Below are positions 11,169 through 22,109 of a DNA stretch of 64,000 bases, one piece after another. How positions within the stretch are numbered: position 1 is the first letter of the stretch; each line of letters opens with the position of its first letter. The stretch comes from Plasmopara viticola (Eukaryota; Oomycota; Peronosporomycetes; Peronosporales; Peronosporaceae): assembly GCA_001695595.3 (NCBI GenBank), contig MBPM02000029.1, positions 229,501 to 293,500 on the forward strand. The letters are read 5' to 3'. Below the pieces are notes generated by a model, which did no database searches, was not told the origin of the DNA, and was given only the letters and a program-made list of their open reading frames with translations. Made by a program: the position numbers and the translations under genes.

Positions 11169-12573
11169 TAAGTAAATCCGGCCGGACAAAATCCTCTTCT
11201 GCGTGCATGGGTTTAAGGCGAGGACGTCGTGATCACATGGTAGTCGAGGTCGCGATTGCATTGTAAGTGCCAAGTTATCCCTTAACGGAGATAATGCAAG
11301 GACAGTAAAAGAAAGGAATCCTGTGACTTGTGTGCGTTAGAGTAGGTATCTCCGAGAGAAAGGTGCCCCGGCTAGTCCAAGCTGCCGAGGCTCCAATGCT
11401 ACACACGATCCGCTGTTAGGGACAATTTGTGGCAGGAGCTTCGAGAAGAGAGACACAGTTGACATAGAGCTGATACTCGTTGGTTTCCTGTTGCAGCGAG
11501 ACGTTGGAGATGCAGGGAAGTGTATGCCGCTGCTCGATGAATCACAAACGTTTTGTTTGTATGCGTTCCATTCATCATGCAGTCATTGCGGTGTATCCAG
11601 AGCACGTATAATGTGCTGCACCGAAGTTCATCGAATACTCGCAGCATGCTATGAGTTCCGAAGGTGGGAATCGTGGAAGGTGCAAAGACCAGGCCGTGAA
11701 GATAAACAAGACTATCCCATCAAAATCTTGAAGTAACAGGGATTAAATCGGTAGAAGAAAGAAGTTCCACGCTTTCTGTGCAACTGGAGATTTCCAAAAG
11801 AGATGTGACGCATCCTCGACTTCTTCACAGCCGTGGACGTACCAAACTTCATCGGTTTGGTGACAGTATTTCTTACGAACGTAAAGGCCATTATGCTGGA
11901 GTCGATACTTTATATCGGCAAGAATAGGCAGTAGATCCCGATCGAGTGCTCGTTCACGACACCAAAGATCGGACCACTTGGGCTCTAGCGCAATTCCAAG
12001 TGAGAGATGTGGCGGACGGTTTATCGAGGGGGGCTTGTGTAACAAGTGGTAAAAGTCATGTTTTCGCCGAAAAGAAAAACAATTTTGTCGAAAGTCCAGC
12101 CATGAGAAGCTGCACATTGATCCATTGGCAAGTGTGGGCCGCGAGGAGGAGCAGTGACAACATTGATATTAAGTAAATGTGCAACTTGTCGGGAGAAAAC
12201 CCCCGCTGCACCCGACCACTTATCTCGGGACTTGAAGTCAGTTTCATTGAAAATTTCCATACACAATGAATGTGTTGAAAATGATCCATGCATAACAACA
12301 AAAAAATGAATTCTAGTGAAACCTAGACGGGAGGAGCGGATGGCATTGGACGAAGCCTCCCCCGTCAGAGTACCTCGCTTGTTTGCTCGAAAGAAGTGAT
12401 TTTGCCAATAAGGCATCTCTATTGCTGCCCACGCCATTGATGTAAACGAGCAGTGATTCACTATCAAGGTGTGCCATGTCTGCATAAGTTCAATCCAGGA
12501 AATTCCGAGGCCTGTCCAAGGATCTTTCACCGTGATACCTCGTGGGATTGGCGCATACAAAATATCGAAGTCT
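11169..12573 (-). mobile_element. LINE-1 copy 1b (3' part, inverted)
   Basis: The C-terminal part of the LINE-1 ORF and the 3' region lie on the minus strand. Frames 12,021-12,617, 11,743-12,117 (124 codons) and 11,399-11,647 (82 codons) read through the C-terminal zinc-finger-like region (VWYVHGCEEVEDASHLFW) and the terminal LWIHRND block typical of LINEs. It is convergent with the chromodomain-like pseudogene on plus, the same arrangement as in the other units but flipped. It ends at 12,573 against a plus-strand LINE-1 copy. Confidence 0.75.
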
Positions 12574-12933
12574 GACCCCCACCGACACAAAGTGGCTCCA
12601 TGAAGATCATTACCCAAGGCAAAACAGTCCTTTCACTAATGACGCTACTGCAATGGCTGCTGAACACAGATGTTACTGGGGCTCGCTGTATCAATCACCA
12701 TCGCGTGATTTTCCTCAATCGGAGAATTCTCGTCGCTAAAATCCGGTGAGGCTCCAAGAACAACTGCGGCACACAACGTCACGAGTCACAACTGAACAGG
12801 GGCGGTTGATGGACGCCCCACTTACAGCAAATGTTTTTTCTGGGCCATTAAGACTTCTCCAAAAGGTCGCTCAGCTGTAATTGACGGTCTTCCGGTTGAA
12901 TAATATTAGCTCAACATTTTACGGTGGGCTCAG

Positions 12934-13870
12934 GTGTATGAAATGACATATGCCGCCAATTTTGAGCTCATTAAGATGTCAAGATCTCAGCGCCAGGTTT
13001 ACATTTCCTTGTCGTATAAAGGCAGGGACCGCAACCTCCCGAGCAATAATCGCTTAATTACACGGCTCAACCACGACGCCAAATTTGGACCAAAATTTCT
13101 GGCCCGGCGTCTCGGGAATATTCTCTCACACATTCTACATCCTGACCAAACAGGCTTCGTCAAAGGGCGGTCCTTTAGGGCGGTCCATTCGCCATGCGCT
13201 TTTTCGGTTCCAGGATTTGCAAACCTTGGCACAACGCCGAAATTGGAATAACTCAGGCGCGATACTCCTTAACTTTGCCAAGGCCTTTGATAGTGTACTT
13301 TGGCCGGCACTCTTACTTGTTCTCAAAACTTAAGGTTTGGAGTTGCTTTTTGTTACCGTATAATGACAATTTTCGAGGGACGCTTGTTCGCGTCTTGGTC
13401 AATGGAACTGCAAGTGTTTTTTTCAAACTGGTTTTGGCGTGCGTCAAGGAAATCCTCTTTCTCCAACGCTTTTTGTTCTGTTCATTGAACCCATGCTCTG
13501 CTACTTGCGTGCACTTTTCAGTGTCAAGGGTTTGAGTATTCCAGATGACGACGGTCCTCACCTCTTGCTTGCTTTCGCTGACGACTGCACGGGCCTCCTC
13601 CGAGATCTACGGCATGCCCCCACATTTAACGCTCAAGTTATGATGTACACTGAAGCGGCTGGCCTCAGACTTAAAGTAAAAAAGACCCATCTTCTCCCTT
13701 TTTCGCCGCTTCCTACCAGTACGAGGGCAGAAATTGAGTATGGTATTTGGCATGTTGTCGGCGATGCTGCCTCAGTCCAACTTCTAGGTATCTACTTACG
13801 CCCTTCGCTACATTCAAGCTTTCGGTTTTTGCGCGTGTTGAAGGCTATGGTCACACGTTGCAAACTTTGA
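12934..13870 (+). pseudogene. LINE-1 reverse transcriptase palm remnant
   Basis: Motifs appear in order across three frames. NNRLITRLNHDAKFGPKFLA and HPDQTGFVKGR (fingers) come first. Motif A is LLNFAKAFDSVLW near 13,270, with Asn (AAC) where the first catalytic Asp belongs. Motif B is GVRQGNPLSPTLF near 13,437. Motif C is AFADDCTG near 13,573, with both Asp residues present. The longest block is 13,439-13,870 (143 codons). In the family this enzyme copies element RNA at the nicked target. Frameshifts and the motif A change make it inactive. Confidence 0.75.
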
Positions 13871-14242
13871 AGGTATTTAGCCAGGACGCTTCTCGGTCGA
13901 GCTGTCATTCTTCGTGCAATTGTGTTACCGCTTCTTTGGTACACAGCATGAATCTCACCGAATGTGGTGACCCAGGTAAAACGGCTATGCAAGTCCTTCT
14001 TGTTTAAATAGCCGATTTCTACAACACATAACACCCGAGGGCCGATGGCCGATGGCGAAATAGTGGCTATCCTGGCCAACATCGAAAGGGGGGCTCGGTC
14101 TTCCGGAAACAGCTTCATTCGGTCACGCGCTGCAATTGTGTTCCCTCCGAGACGCAATGAAAGAGGTCTCGACATTGCATACGATTTCACGCTGGTTTAC
14201 CCCAATTTATTCCCTTTTTTCGGAGCTTCAGATCCCCGATAG

Positions 14243-14313
14243 CATTTAGATTATTGCCTGTATTTACCCAAGCTACTCTAAAGCTTGGGTAAATACAGGC
14301 AATAATCTAAATG
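14243..14313. repeat. Perfect 32-bp inverted repeat within LINE-1
   Basis: Arms 14,243-14,274 and 14,282-14,313 are exact reverse complements with a 7-nt loop. Both arms are copies of a LINE-1 endonuclease segment (compare 31,060-31,100 and 47,150-47,190) in opposite orientation. Nearby short pieces of the same segment at 14,229-14,242 and 14,314-14,345 are also out of place. This is a local fold-back rearrangement, not a terminator or normal element end. Confidence 0.85.
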
Positions 14314-14384
14314 ATTTCGATAATGAGGACCTGAAAATTCTTGGACAGGCCTCGGAACTTTCGGATTGAACCTTTGCAGACATG

Positions 14385-15486
14385 GCACTTTTTGATAGTA
14401 TATCAACGCTCGTTTATTTCAATGGCGTGGGCAGCAATAGAGATGCCTTATTGGCAAAATCACTTCTTTCGAGCAAACTAACAAGGTACTCTGACGGGGA
14501 AGGCTTCGTCCAATGCCATCCGCTTCTCCCGTCAAGGCCTCACTAGAATTCAAGATTTTGTTGCTATGCATGGATCGTTTCCAACACATTCATTGTGTAT
14601 AGAAATTTTCAATGAAACTAATTTCAAGTTCCGAGATAAGTGGTCGGGTGCAGCGGGGGTTTTCTCCCGACAAGTGCACGTTTACTTAAATTCAATACTG
14701 AAACTGCTCCTCCTCGCGGCCCACATTTGCCAATGGATTAATGTGCAGCTTCTCATGGCTGGACTTCCGACAGAATCATTTTCCTTTTCGGCGAAAACAT
14801 GACTTTTACCACTTTTTACACAAGCCTCCCTCGATAAACCGTCCGCCACATCTCTCACTTGGAATTGCGCTAGAGCCCAAGTGGTCCGATCTTTGGTGTC
14901 GTGAACGAGCACTCGATCGAGATCAACTGCCAATTCTTGCCGATCCAAAATATCGACTTCAACATAATGGCCTCAACGTTCGAAAGAAATACCGTCCCCA
15001 AACCGATGAGGTTTGATGCGTCCACGGCTGTGACGAAGTAGAGGATGCGTCACATCTCTTTGGGACATGTTTAGTTGCACAGGGAGCGTGGAGCTTCTTT
15101 CTACTACCGATTTAATCCCTGTTACTCCAACATTTTGATGGGATAGTCTTGTTTATCTTCACGGACTGGTTTTTGCACCTTCCACGATTCCCACCTTAGG
15201 AACTCATAACATGCTGCGAGTATTCAATGAACTTCGGTGCAGCACATTATACGTGCTCTGGATACACCGAAATGACTGCATGATGAATGGAACGCATACG
15301 AACAAAATGTTTGTGATTCATCGAGCAGTGGCATACATTTCCCTGCATCTCCAACGTCTCGCTGCAACAGGAAACCAACGAGTATCAGCTTTATGCCAAG
15401 TGTGGCTCTCTTTTCGAAGCTCCTGCCACAAATTGTCCCTAACAGCGGATCGTGTGCAGCATTGGAGCCTCGGCAGCTTGGACTAG
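14385..15486 (+). pseudogene. LINE-1 C-terminal region, copy 1c
   Basis: Frames at 14,566-14,802, 14,741-15,016 (91 codons) and 15,211-15,486 (91 codons) overlap and shift. They correspond to the post-thumb connection, the zinc-finger-like RVT-associated region (RPQTDEV, then a broken HGC--VEDASHL block) and the closing LYVLWIHRND block. Matching frames are longer in copies 2 and 3. The region would aid RNA/DNA binding in an active LINE. Confidence 0.65.
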
Positions 15487-15760
15487 CCGGGGCACCTTTC
15501 TCTCGGAGATACCTACTCTAACGCACACAAGTCACAGGATTCCTTTCTTTTACTGTCCTTGCATTATCTCCGTTAAGGGATAACTTGGCACTTACAATGC
15601 AATCGCGACCTCGACTACCATGTGATCACGACGTCCTCGCCTTAAACCCATGCACGCAGAAGAGGATTTTGTCCGGCCGGCTTCACTTACGAGTCCGTTG
15701 TCGCAGTCAAGTCGACAGTTGGAGTCTTTTTCTCCCGTTTACGGCGACGCTTCGGCTTCT

Positions 15761-17082
15761 TCAAAGGACGGATCCCCATACTCTTGGTGGATTTTTCTTC
15801 ATTTCTTCTAGGTCAATAGACTTAAGTGGATCTACGACACCAACTTTATCTGTGCGGCGGCAGCGGCGCGCCCAACGAATCTGATGCGCGTACTTGTATT
15901 GGCCAAGACAAATTTTGACACCGGGCTCGAAACAGCTCATCTCTTCCGTAATTTCCAATATAAAACAATGCCAGATGCGGGGCTCCTCAAATGTACCAAC
16001 GAAATACAACCCGGGATCCTTTGCGGCCATAGCCAAGCCGACCGGCCTCGAACCATTGCCCTTGTATTGATTGGGATACAGGTGCTTCTTGAACCCACGC
16101 TTCACCAAGAAATCGAACAACATTTCAGCTTTGTTTGCATGCAGTCCCTTTTGCGCGATTCGATCGACGCCCTTTTCCGCCTCAGTCTCAGCGATCAGAT
16201 TCATGGTCATTCGCATCTCAGATCCTTGCAACTCCGTCAGCTTCTCAATTGCCGAATACACGCATGTAAAATCCTTGCTCGCGCTCATTGTGATGTCAAT
16301 CAGATCCTGCTCCATGAAGTGTACGAAGAGCAAGCCGGGTTTTTTGGGGAGTACTTCGTCATAGTATCGGTCCACTACGCTTTTCCAGGCAGGAGCTCCC
16401 ACGACGGCGTCCTCCGGAACCCAATCACACTCACGCTCACTCGCCTCACATGACGCCAACGAACCCGGTACCAGCGTCCATCAGCTTCATCTCACGGCCC
16501 ATCATGCTGCGAATTTCTGCAACTTCGTCGATGCACTCACCTACTCCAATTTGTCCCTCGAGACCTTCGCAAGTCAAGACGGCAGCGGCATGTTTTTTCG
16601 ACTTGTGCGCTCGAAGATTGTCAGCGGCTTCCTTGGCAATCAACACGAGCGCTTTAATAGCAGCTCCTCGCTTAGACCGACCGGATCCGTGTGCCGGTAC
16701 TTGCCCCGAGTCCTCTTCATCAGCAATCCTGCCAGAAGCAAGCTCTTCTCCACCTTCGGCACCTTCTAACCCGGCCTCGGCCACTCTTTCCTCTTCGACA
16801 CACGTCCTCGCTGTCCAAAGGGGCCGAGACCACCGTCATTTCGAGCAAACTGGCTGTTGCAGCGTTCAACTGGATGCGCTCCATATCTAGTTTTTCCGCG
16901 CACCCAGGCTCCTCAGCGAGCAACAAGGCATTGCTGGTAACAATAGCCGCTCGCTCAGCTCTTGTGCCAACCAATCCATTCTGAGTGCACCTGGCGGTCG
17001 AGACAGTTTCCGGCACCATAGCCACATCTGCGTCTGGCTCAGCGGCGCGCCCACTAGACTTCCTAATGCGCCCTAGACACAA
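15761..17082 (-). pseudogene. Chromodomain-like protein, unit 1 copy (two frameshifts)
   Basis: Two long minus-strand frames, 16,446-17,082 and 15,761-16,459, together cover the full 441-residue protein. Single-base losses near 16,450 and 16,492 break the frame just before the chromodomain-like core. Residues after that remain readable to the C-terminus (VWGSVL). It is convergent with LINE-1 copy 1c and followed upstream by T2 and 18S, exactly as in units 2 and 3. See the intact copy at 49,183-50,508 for domain detail. Confidence 0.75.
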
Positions 17083-17390
17083 GAGAGGCCCCAGTGGGGG
17101 CCTTCAGAACTCTGGTTAAGGTTGACGGTTAGTGGGCGACTACCAGTACACCCTGAAACTGGTTCTAGATACTCTTCCGTTGACATCGTACTTACCTGGA
17201 TTTCCACGGTACACCTGTGCCTTACTTGGAAAATTGAAAATGACCTGCATCCAAGCACCGTCGGCAGTACAAGACACATCCAATCAACACTCCAACATCA
17301 TTCCAACCTCCGATACCTTATACCTGCATATTTCAAGATCCTCCACACCTTGATTCTCAAATTGGCAGAAACCGACCTCAAACCCTATAT

Positions 17391-17444
17391 TTGAGGTGGA
17401 TCACACAATTTCTGTGCACCACACAATTTTTGTGCACCACACAA
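17391..17444 (-). repeat. Terminus T2, unit 1
   Basis: The block runs from TTTGAGGTGGA to CACCACACAA. In this copy the outer half-site is duplicated (TGTGCACCACACAA occurs twice). It is followed by 42 bases of junction sequence and then the 18S fragment. The 300 bases between the chromodomain-like start (17,082) and T2 hold a conserved leader with no ORF. Confidence 0.65.
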
Positions 17445-17486
17445 TTCGGTACTTTTGACAAATGGTAAGTAATAAAAACCTATTAA

Positions 17487-18048
17487 ACCAGACTTGCCCT
17501 CCAATTGATCCTCGTCAATGAAGTTAAATGTTTACATTCCAATTGCCCGACTCGAAGAACCAGAGCATGGTTATTTATGTCACTACCTCCTTGTATCAGG
17601 ATTGGATTATTTACGCGCCTGCTGCCTTCCTTGGATGTGGTAGCCGTTTCTAAGGCTCCCTCTTCGGAATCAAACCCTAATTCCCCGTTACCCGTAAATG
17701 CCATGGTTGGCCCATTTCCTACCATCCAAAGCTGATAGGGCAGAAACTCAATCGATTTATCGCGCAAAAGCGCGATCCGCACATTATTATGACTCAACAC
17801 AATACTAGCCCGAAGACTGCGTTGGTTTCAATCTAATAAATGCTACCCGCCCGACAAGCAGTTGGGGATTTATGCATGTATTAGCTCTAGAGTTACTACG
17901 GTTTTCCAAGTAGTAAGGTACTATCGAGTGGACTATAACTGATATAATGAGATATTCGCACTTTCACAGTACAAATTTGTTTAAACTTAGACATGCATGG
18001 CTTAAACTTTGAGACAAGCGTATGAGTACTGGCAGGATCAACCAGGTT
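17487..18048 (-). rRNA. 18S rRNA 5' fragment, unit 1 (pseudogene)
   Basis: The minus strand starts with the universal eukaryotic 18S 5' end (AACCTGGTTGATCCTGCC, 5' base at 18,048). It runs 562 nt through the TTAAGCCATGCATGTCTAAG-type region, helix segments with AATACATGCATAAATCCCC, and GATCAATTGGAGGGCAAGTC. It stops at AGTCTGGT, two bases into the universal GTGCCAGC motif. The remaining ~1.2 kb of 18S is missing. Substitutions at normally invariant positions show a pseudogene. Confidence 0.9.
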
Positions 18049-18589
18049 TATATCTTCTATACGTAAGAGATGACAAATCGCACCCAGCACAAAGTAACAA
18101 CACAGAGGCAGGCTGCAAAAACAAATTTATATCGTCGAAGAACTCGGAAGTCGACTCAAAATCTGCTACCTTTCCCAAAATCGTAATTTATTAACTGAGA
18201 ATCTTTTGTACAGAACGACAAATTAAGATCCTCACTTCAACAGTCTCACCATATAATGGCAAATCAAGAAGTGAACAATAGAACATGATACAGCGTACTA
18301 TAGAAAATTCTACAAAAAAACTTTCCAAAGTTTGCCGCATACGCGCCCCAGACCAAGTTCGGTTTTACCCAAACTTGAATCTTTCCACCAGAAACTACCG
18401 CAATTACCATCAGAAAGGTATCGCATAGCGTCATACAATCCAAAAATCGCATAAACACTATACAACCAACTGAAACGATATTTTGCAATAGCTCCGATAG
18501 TGCGTCGTTGTAGTATTTCGCAGCATCAGCAGCGTATTATTGCGCAAAAGTTTGTGTTTTGGATTATTATTTCGATTGCATTTACTCAA

Positions 18590-19250
18590 ATGCAAATCAG
18601 CATCGCATTCCAATCTTTTTTTGCGTCAAAGTTAATACGCTCGGGTAACTACCCCAATTGTATATACTTTATCAGCTTCCATATTATAACACAACGCTTC
18701 ATCGCGTCAAAGTATATACGTGTAAATGATTGTTTCTTACGAATTTATTTGGCCGGCAAATCAACATCGCATCACAATATCTAGTTGCGTCAAAGACTAT
18801 ACATTCCGAGGAACTACCCCATTTGTTTGTACTAAATCAGCTTCTATATTGTAACACAACGCTTCATCGCATCGAAATAAACACGCTCGACTAATAATTC
18901 TGATTGTACTTACTCACCCAGCAATTAAACATCGCATTATATATCTTGATTGCATATAAGCTTGAACAATCGAAAAACTAATCCCTTTGAACATATCTAG
19001 TTAGCATTCCAACTATCATACAACACTTTATCGCTTCAGAGTTAACACGTTTGCATAATAATTTCAATTGTATATACTCGTCAACAACTTCACATCGCAT
19101 CAAAACATTTTTTCGCGTCAAAGATTATAGCTCAGGGAACTACCCAAATTGTAATCATTTAATCACTTTTTAATATCGTGATACAATGCTTAATCGCGTC
19201 GAAATGAATACGCTCGGAAATAATTACTATTATTATTATACTTACAGATA
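18590..19250. repeat. Four degenerate ~165-bp spacer subrepeats, unit 1
   Basis: Units begin at about 18,590, 18,757, 18,922 and 19,086. Shared elements in order are: an AACATCGCAT start, GCGTCAAAG with ATAC, GAACTACCCC, an ACAACGCTTCATCGC segment and ACGCTCG. They are diverged by point changes and small indels. Direct subrepeats close to the 18S start are common in rDNA spacers, where they can act as enhancers. That role is not shown here. Confidence 0.8.
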
Positions 19251-19597
19251 CTTACTCTGCAAAGTTAATCTTCTTAAGCACAAAATAATCAGTGCAACGC
19301 AAAATTGCATCAATTTAAACCGGATATTTATGCATAGCATATGAATACAACCTCATTTACTGCTTGCACGTTTAATTTTCCCAGTTTTTTTCAGAAAATT
19401 CTAAACGCACTTTACTTAATTGCTTCGTACACAAACCTTGGATTAAGCGAAACTACATTTACAAAGATTCATGACGAAACCATAAATTGCCTACATAATC
19501 CTACTATATAAAAATGCACTAGAAATTAATTAAAGTGTGCAGCGGCAAGTCGACTTTTACTTTATAAATGAAACATCTAAGCCATGATAAACTTTTT

Positions 19598-19690
19598 ATA
19601 GTATATAGAGACCCCTATCGAATTTCCATAGTAAAAATTTCTTAGTTTAAAAATAGAGACCCCAAAGGAATTTCCATAAAATAACTATTT
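19598..19690. repeat. ~46-bp direct duplication in spacer
   Basis: Two consecutive blocks share TAGAGACCCC, then AATTTCCATA. They are also present, with small changes, at about 40,977-41,055 and 57,568-57,650. No function can be assigned. Confidence 0.6.
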
Positions 19691-21056
19691 TGTTAACCGA
19701 CATATCCCTCCACATATATAGGGAACCCGCTACAGGAACGCTACCCTGGTATTCTAGATCGTGTTATATATATTTAGCTATATATAGTTTTTTCCTAGTT
19801 AACCACTATATAGACATCCTTATACGAAAAGTTAAGCTTAACGTTTAATGTGTCTAAGTTAGATTCCACGAATTTATATTTTTCACCGTCTTAGGTACGA
19901 AATCTATCCACTCAAGTACAATTTTTTGCTTCATTACGTAAAATTCATATGAATTACGTAATTTCATTTGGGTACGTTTTTCATGTGCTTTTTCTGCAAT
20001 ATTGTCCATTTTTTAGGACATTTTGGCATCGCTTAAGAACACCTCGATAGGCTAATTTATGTATGTGGCGCTATAAAACTGCACTACGTAAACTAAGGAA
20101 GGTCGCTCAACTCTTTTGGAAGTCGAGATATTTCGTGTTAAGTGGCGAAATCGCGTGTTTTTTGTGCCGCTTGACCGGTCTTTGGCCAAGAACGAAAAAG
20201 GCCGTCTGGAGGCCACAAATTGTTCTTTTTGTGTACAAGATATTTTTAAGAAAGTTGTTTTTTAACAATCTCTTTATCTTTGGTCTCCTTAACAGAACGA
20301 CATGACTCTCGTCTATACCGAGATATATGGCAAAAACCTCTCGATTTGTGTTTATCTTATAAACTTTAACCTTCTAAAACTATTGAAGCACTTCAAAGTC
20401 GCGAGCAAATCTTTGACCAGTTTGACCGTCTTGTAAACATTTACATTTTCGACGAACGATATTGTTCGAAACGTTATATATTGAATAAGTAATTAAAATT
20501 TAAATAGTTTTTCAAGTTTAATTACATAAAACGTAGTAACGATTCTGTTCTCGATTCAAGATTCGTAACCTCCATCAAATTCTACACCTCCCTTATGTTT
20601 TATCCGTAAATTCAAGCGGAAGTAACTTTTACTGATTACGAGTGAGCTATTGAGATCGCCACCCACGAGATCAACGCAGATTCTGGGGAACAAAAATATA
20701 GCCAGGCCAAGTCACAATGTAGGCACCCTATACTTTGGGAGGTTGGCTTTCTAAAACAAAAATTCCACGTTGAAGCGATTCCACTATCGAGCTGGGCTCT
20801 CAGACGTCTCATTTTTACGCTATGACGCAAAAGCGGTCCGGGTGCAATCTTTTAGGTACACTTTTTGGCAAATAAAGCCTTATTTACCATAAAAATAGAG
20901 ATACAGAAAAAAGTATTAAAGTTCGACTTTCTGCCAATAGCTCACGTGAACGAGCATCAAACACCACGTCCAGAACACAAAAGAGAGAAGGGTTAGGTGT
21001 CCTGCATCTTGGATAAAGAGGGCTGCGAAGGCTAAAAATGACATATTTTACATCAA

Positions 21057-21495
21057 ATTTGGGCCACTTTTGCCGCACTAAAGATGTTATAAAGCAGCAA
21101 CTACTACGAATTACGGGTCCTACTTTTGGGTGTGGACATGCCCAAGCATGCCACAAACAATCTTGAGGCGTCTGCAGGCCAGATGTCGTCTGCGCTACGT
21201 TGAATTAAATTTTTGTGTCTAAAAAAGGAAAAGCTCAAAAATGTGTGAAATAACCGTTATGCGGATCTGCAGCCAAGGGACTTTCTTGTGCGCATTTAAC
21301 TTTTGGTTCACGTGAAAGAGCATAATAAATACATCTATAATATTAAGATTTGTAGATGAGACTACTCGTCTTCCAAGATTTATAGAGCCACTTATGTAAA
21401 TTCTTAAACATTTTTAAAGAGATTTTGAGGCCATTTTTGCCGCACTAAAAAATTCATAACTTCACAACTACTGCGAGTTACGGGCCCTAATTTTG
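21057..21495. repeat. Pair of ~72-bp spacer repeats, ~367 bp apart
   Basis: The blocks 21,057-21,130 and 21,424-21,495 share TTTTGCCGCACTAAA, AACTACT-CGA and TTACGGG-CCTA segments. The pair is conserved at about 58,955-59,030 and 59,325-59,395. This points to a larger duplicated spacer unit between the 5S and the 165-bp subrepeats. Confidence 0.6.
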
Positions 21496-21881
21496 CATGC
21501 GATCGTGTTAATATACACACTAGACGATCGCGTTTTGTCGGCAGGTTGGATGCTTTTGTGGTGCATAAGACTAATTTTTTCGGACCGAAAATGACGATAA
21601 TTGAAAATCTTGCACATATGTCCCTATGACTTCTAAATCACCGAAGGTAAACGTTCTCTGATTGAACCATCGAAGGCAGCATAAATATCTGCATCGAATA
21701 CATGTGTGACATAGAAAGTACATATAAGCAAAAAAAAGTACAGGCTGCACAAGCTTTGATATTCGGTTCAGCATAAAAAAATACACATGATAGGTTGTGA
21801 TAGACAAAACAGTTTCTGATTTTTAAGCAAGCTAGAGCACTAAACGTGCTCTGACATAAAAATAGACTTGGAAAAATATAG

Positions 21882-21953
21882 ACAGCACACGGACTTCCCC
21901 AGTGGTCACCCACCCGAGTACTACCCGAGCTTGAGGCTGCTTAACTTTGCAGA
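21882..21953 (-). rRNA. 5S rRNA 3' part, unit 1 (truncated)
   Basis: The minus strand reads ATCTGCAAAGTTAAGCAGCC, then a GTAGTACT-GGGTGGGTGACC block and GTGCTGT. This is the 5S sequence from about nt 45 to its end. It keeps the A-box, intermediate element and C-box of the internal promoter. A TTTTT run 5-10 nt downstream would serve as the RNA polymerase III terminator. The first ~44 nt are absent, and the 3' end of LINE-2 takes their place. The orientation is the same as 18S. A second copy lies at 59,786-59,858. Confidence 0.85.
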
Positions 21954-22109
21954 TAGATAAATTTCATTACGCTTTTATGAAGCAAATTGCCTAGCTACCG
22001 TTTTTTATCAAATTGATTTCTAAGGATTCCAGGCTAAAAAAGTCTAAGTAAAGCAATAACGCGAAGTCGAAACTTGTGATAAATGGCCATAAGCGTGGTT
22101 GTGTTGTGC

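Larger units (their letters stand above)
12574..15500 (+). mobile_element. LINE-1 copy 1c (endonuclease end, RT, C-terminus)
   Basis: It begins inside the endonuclease C-terminus (DTKWLHEDHY, compare 31,138), then RT, thumb and C-terminal region. It is the only LINE-1 copy in the window that keeps the RT palm, which copies 2 and 3 lack between about 31,264 and 31,290 (47,346-47,370 in copy 3). The stretch 12,600-12,930 is the endonuclease-RT linker in broken frames. The bases 15,487-15,760 are the 3' region shared with the convergent gene. Confidence 0.8.
18049..21881 (-). other. rDNA external transcribed/intergenic spacer, unit 1
   Basis: AT-rich sequence lies upstream of the 18S 5' end and ends at a 5S remnant. 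By position this is the 5' external transcribed spacer and intergenic spacer, on the minus strand. It holds the 165-bp tandem subrepeats, a short duplicated block near 19,600 and a pair of ~70-bp repeats near 21,060 and 21,424. I see no ORF worth calling and cannot place the RNA polymerase I start. It is collinear with 39,423-41,231 and with 51,454-52,071 plus 56,635-59,785. Confidence 0.75.

Noticed and set aside
17391..17486. Group I intron after the conserved 18S site
   Set aside because: The sequence beyond the junction is a mobile-element end that also occurs away from rDNA (25,192; 42,208; 9,709), and no intron core was recognised.
17487..18048. Functional 18S rRNA gene
   Set aside because: Only the first ~562 nt exist, invariant positions are changed and no 5.8S or 28S follows in any unit.
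18590..19250. CRISPR-like or satellite array
   Set aside because: Units are ~165 bp, degenerate and without spacers. The context is rDNA spacer of a eukaryote.
21700..21953. 5S-derived SINE (SINE3 type)
   Set aside because: A SINE would start with the 5' part of 5S and be dispersed with a tail. Here the 3' part is kept, followed by a T-run and ordinary spacer, always upstream of 18S.
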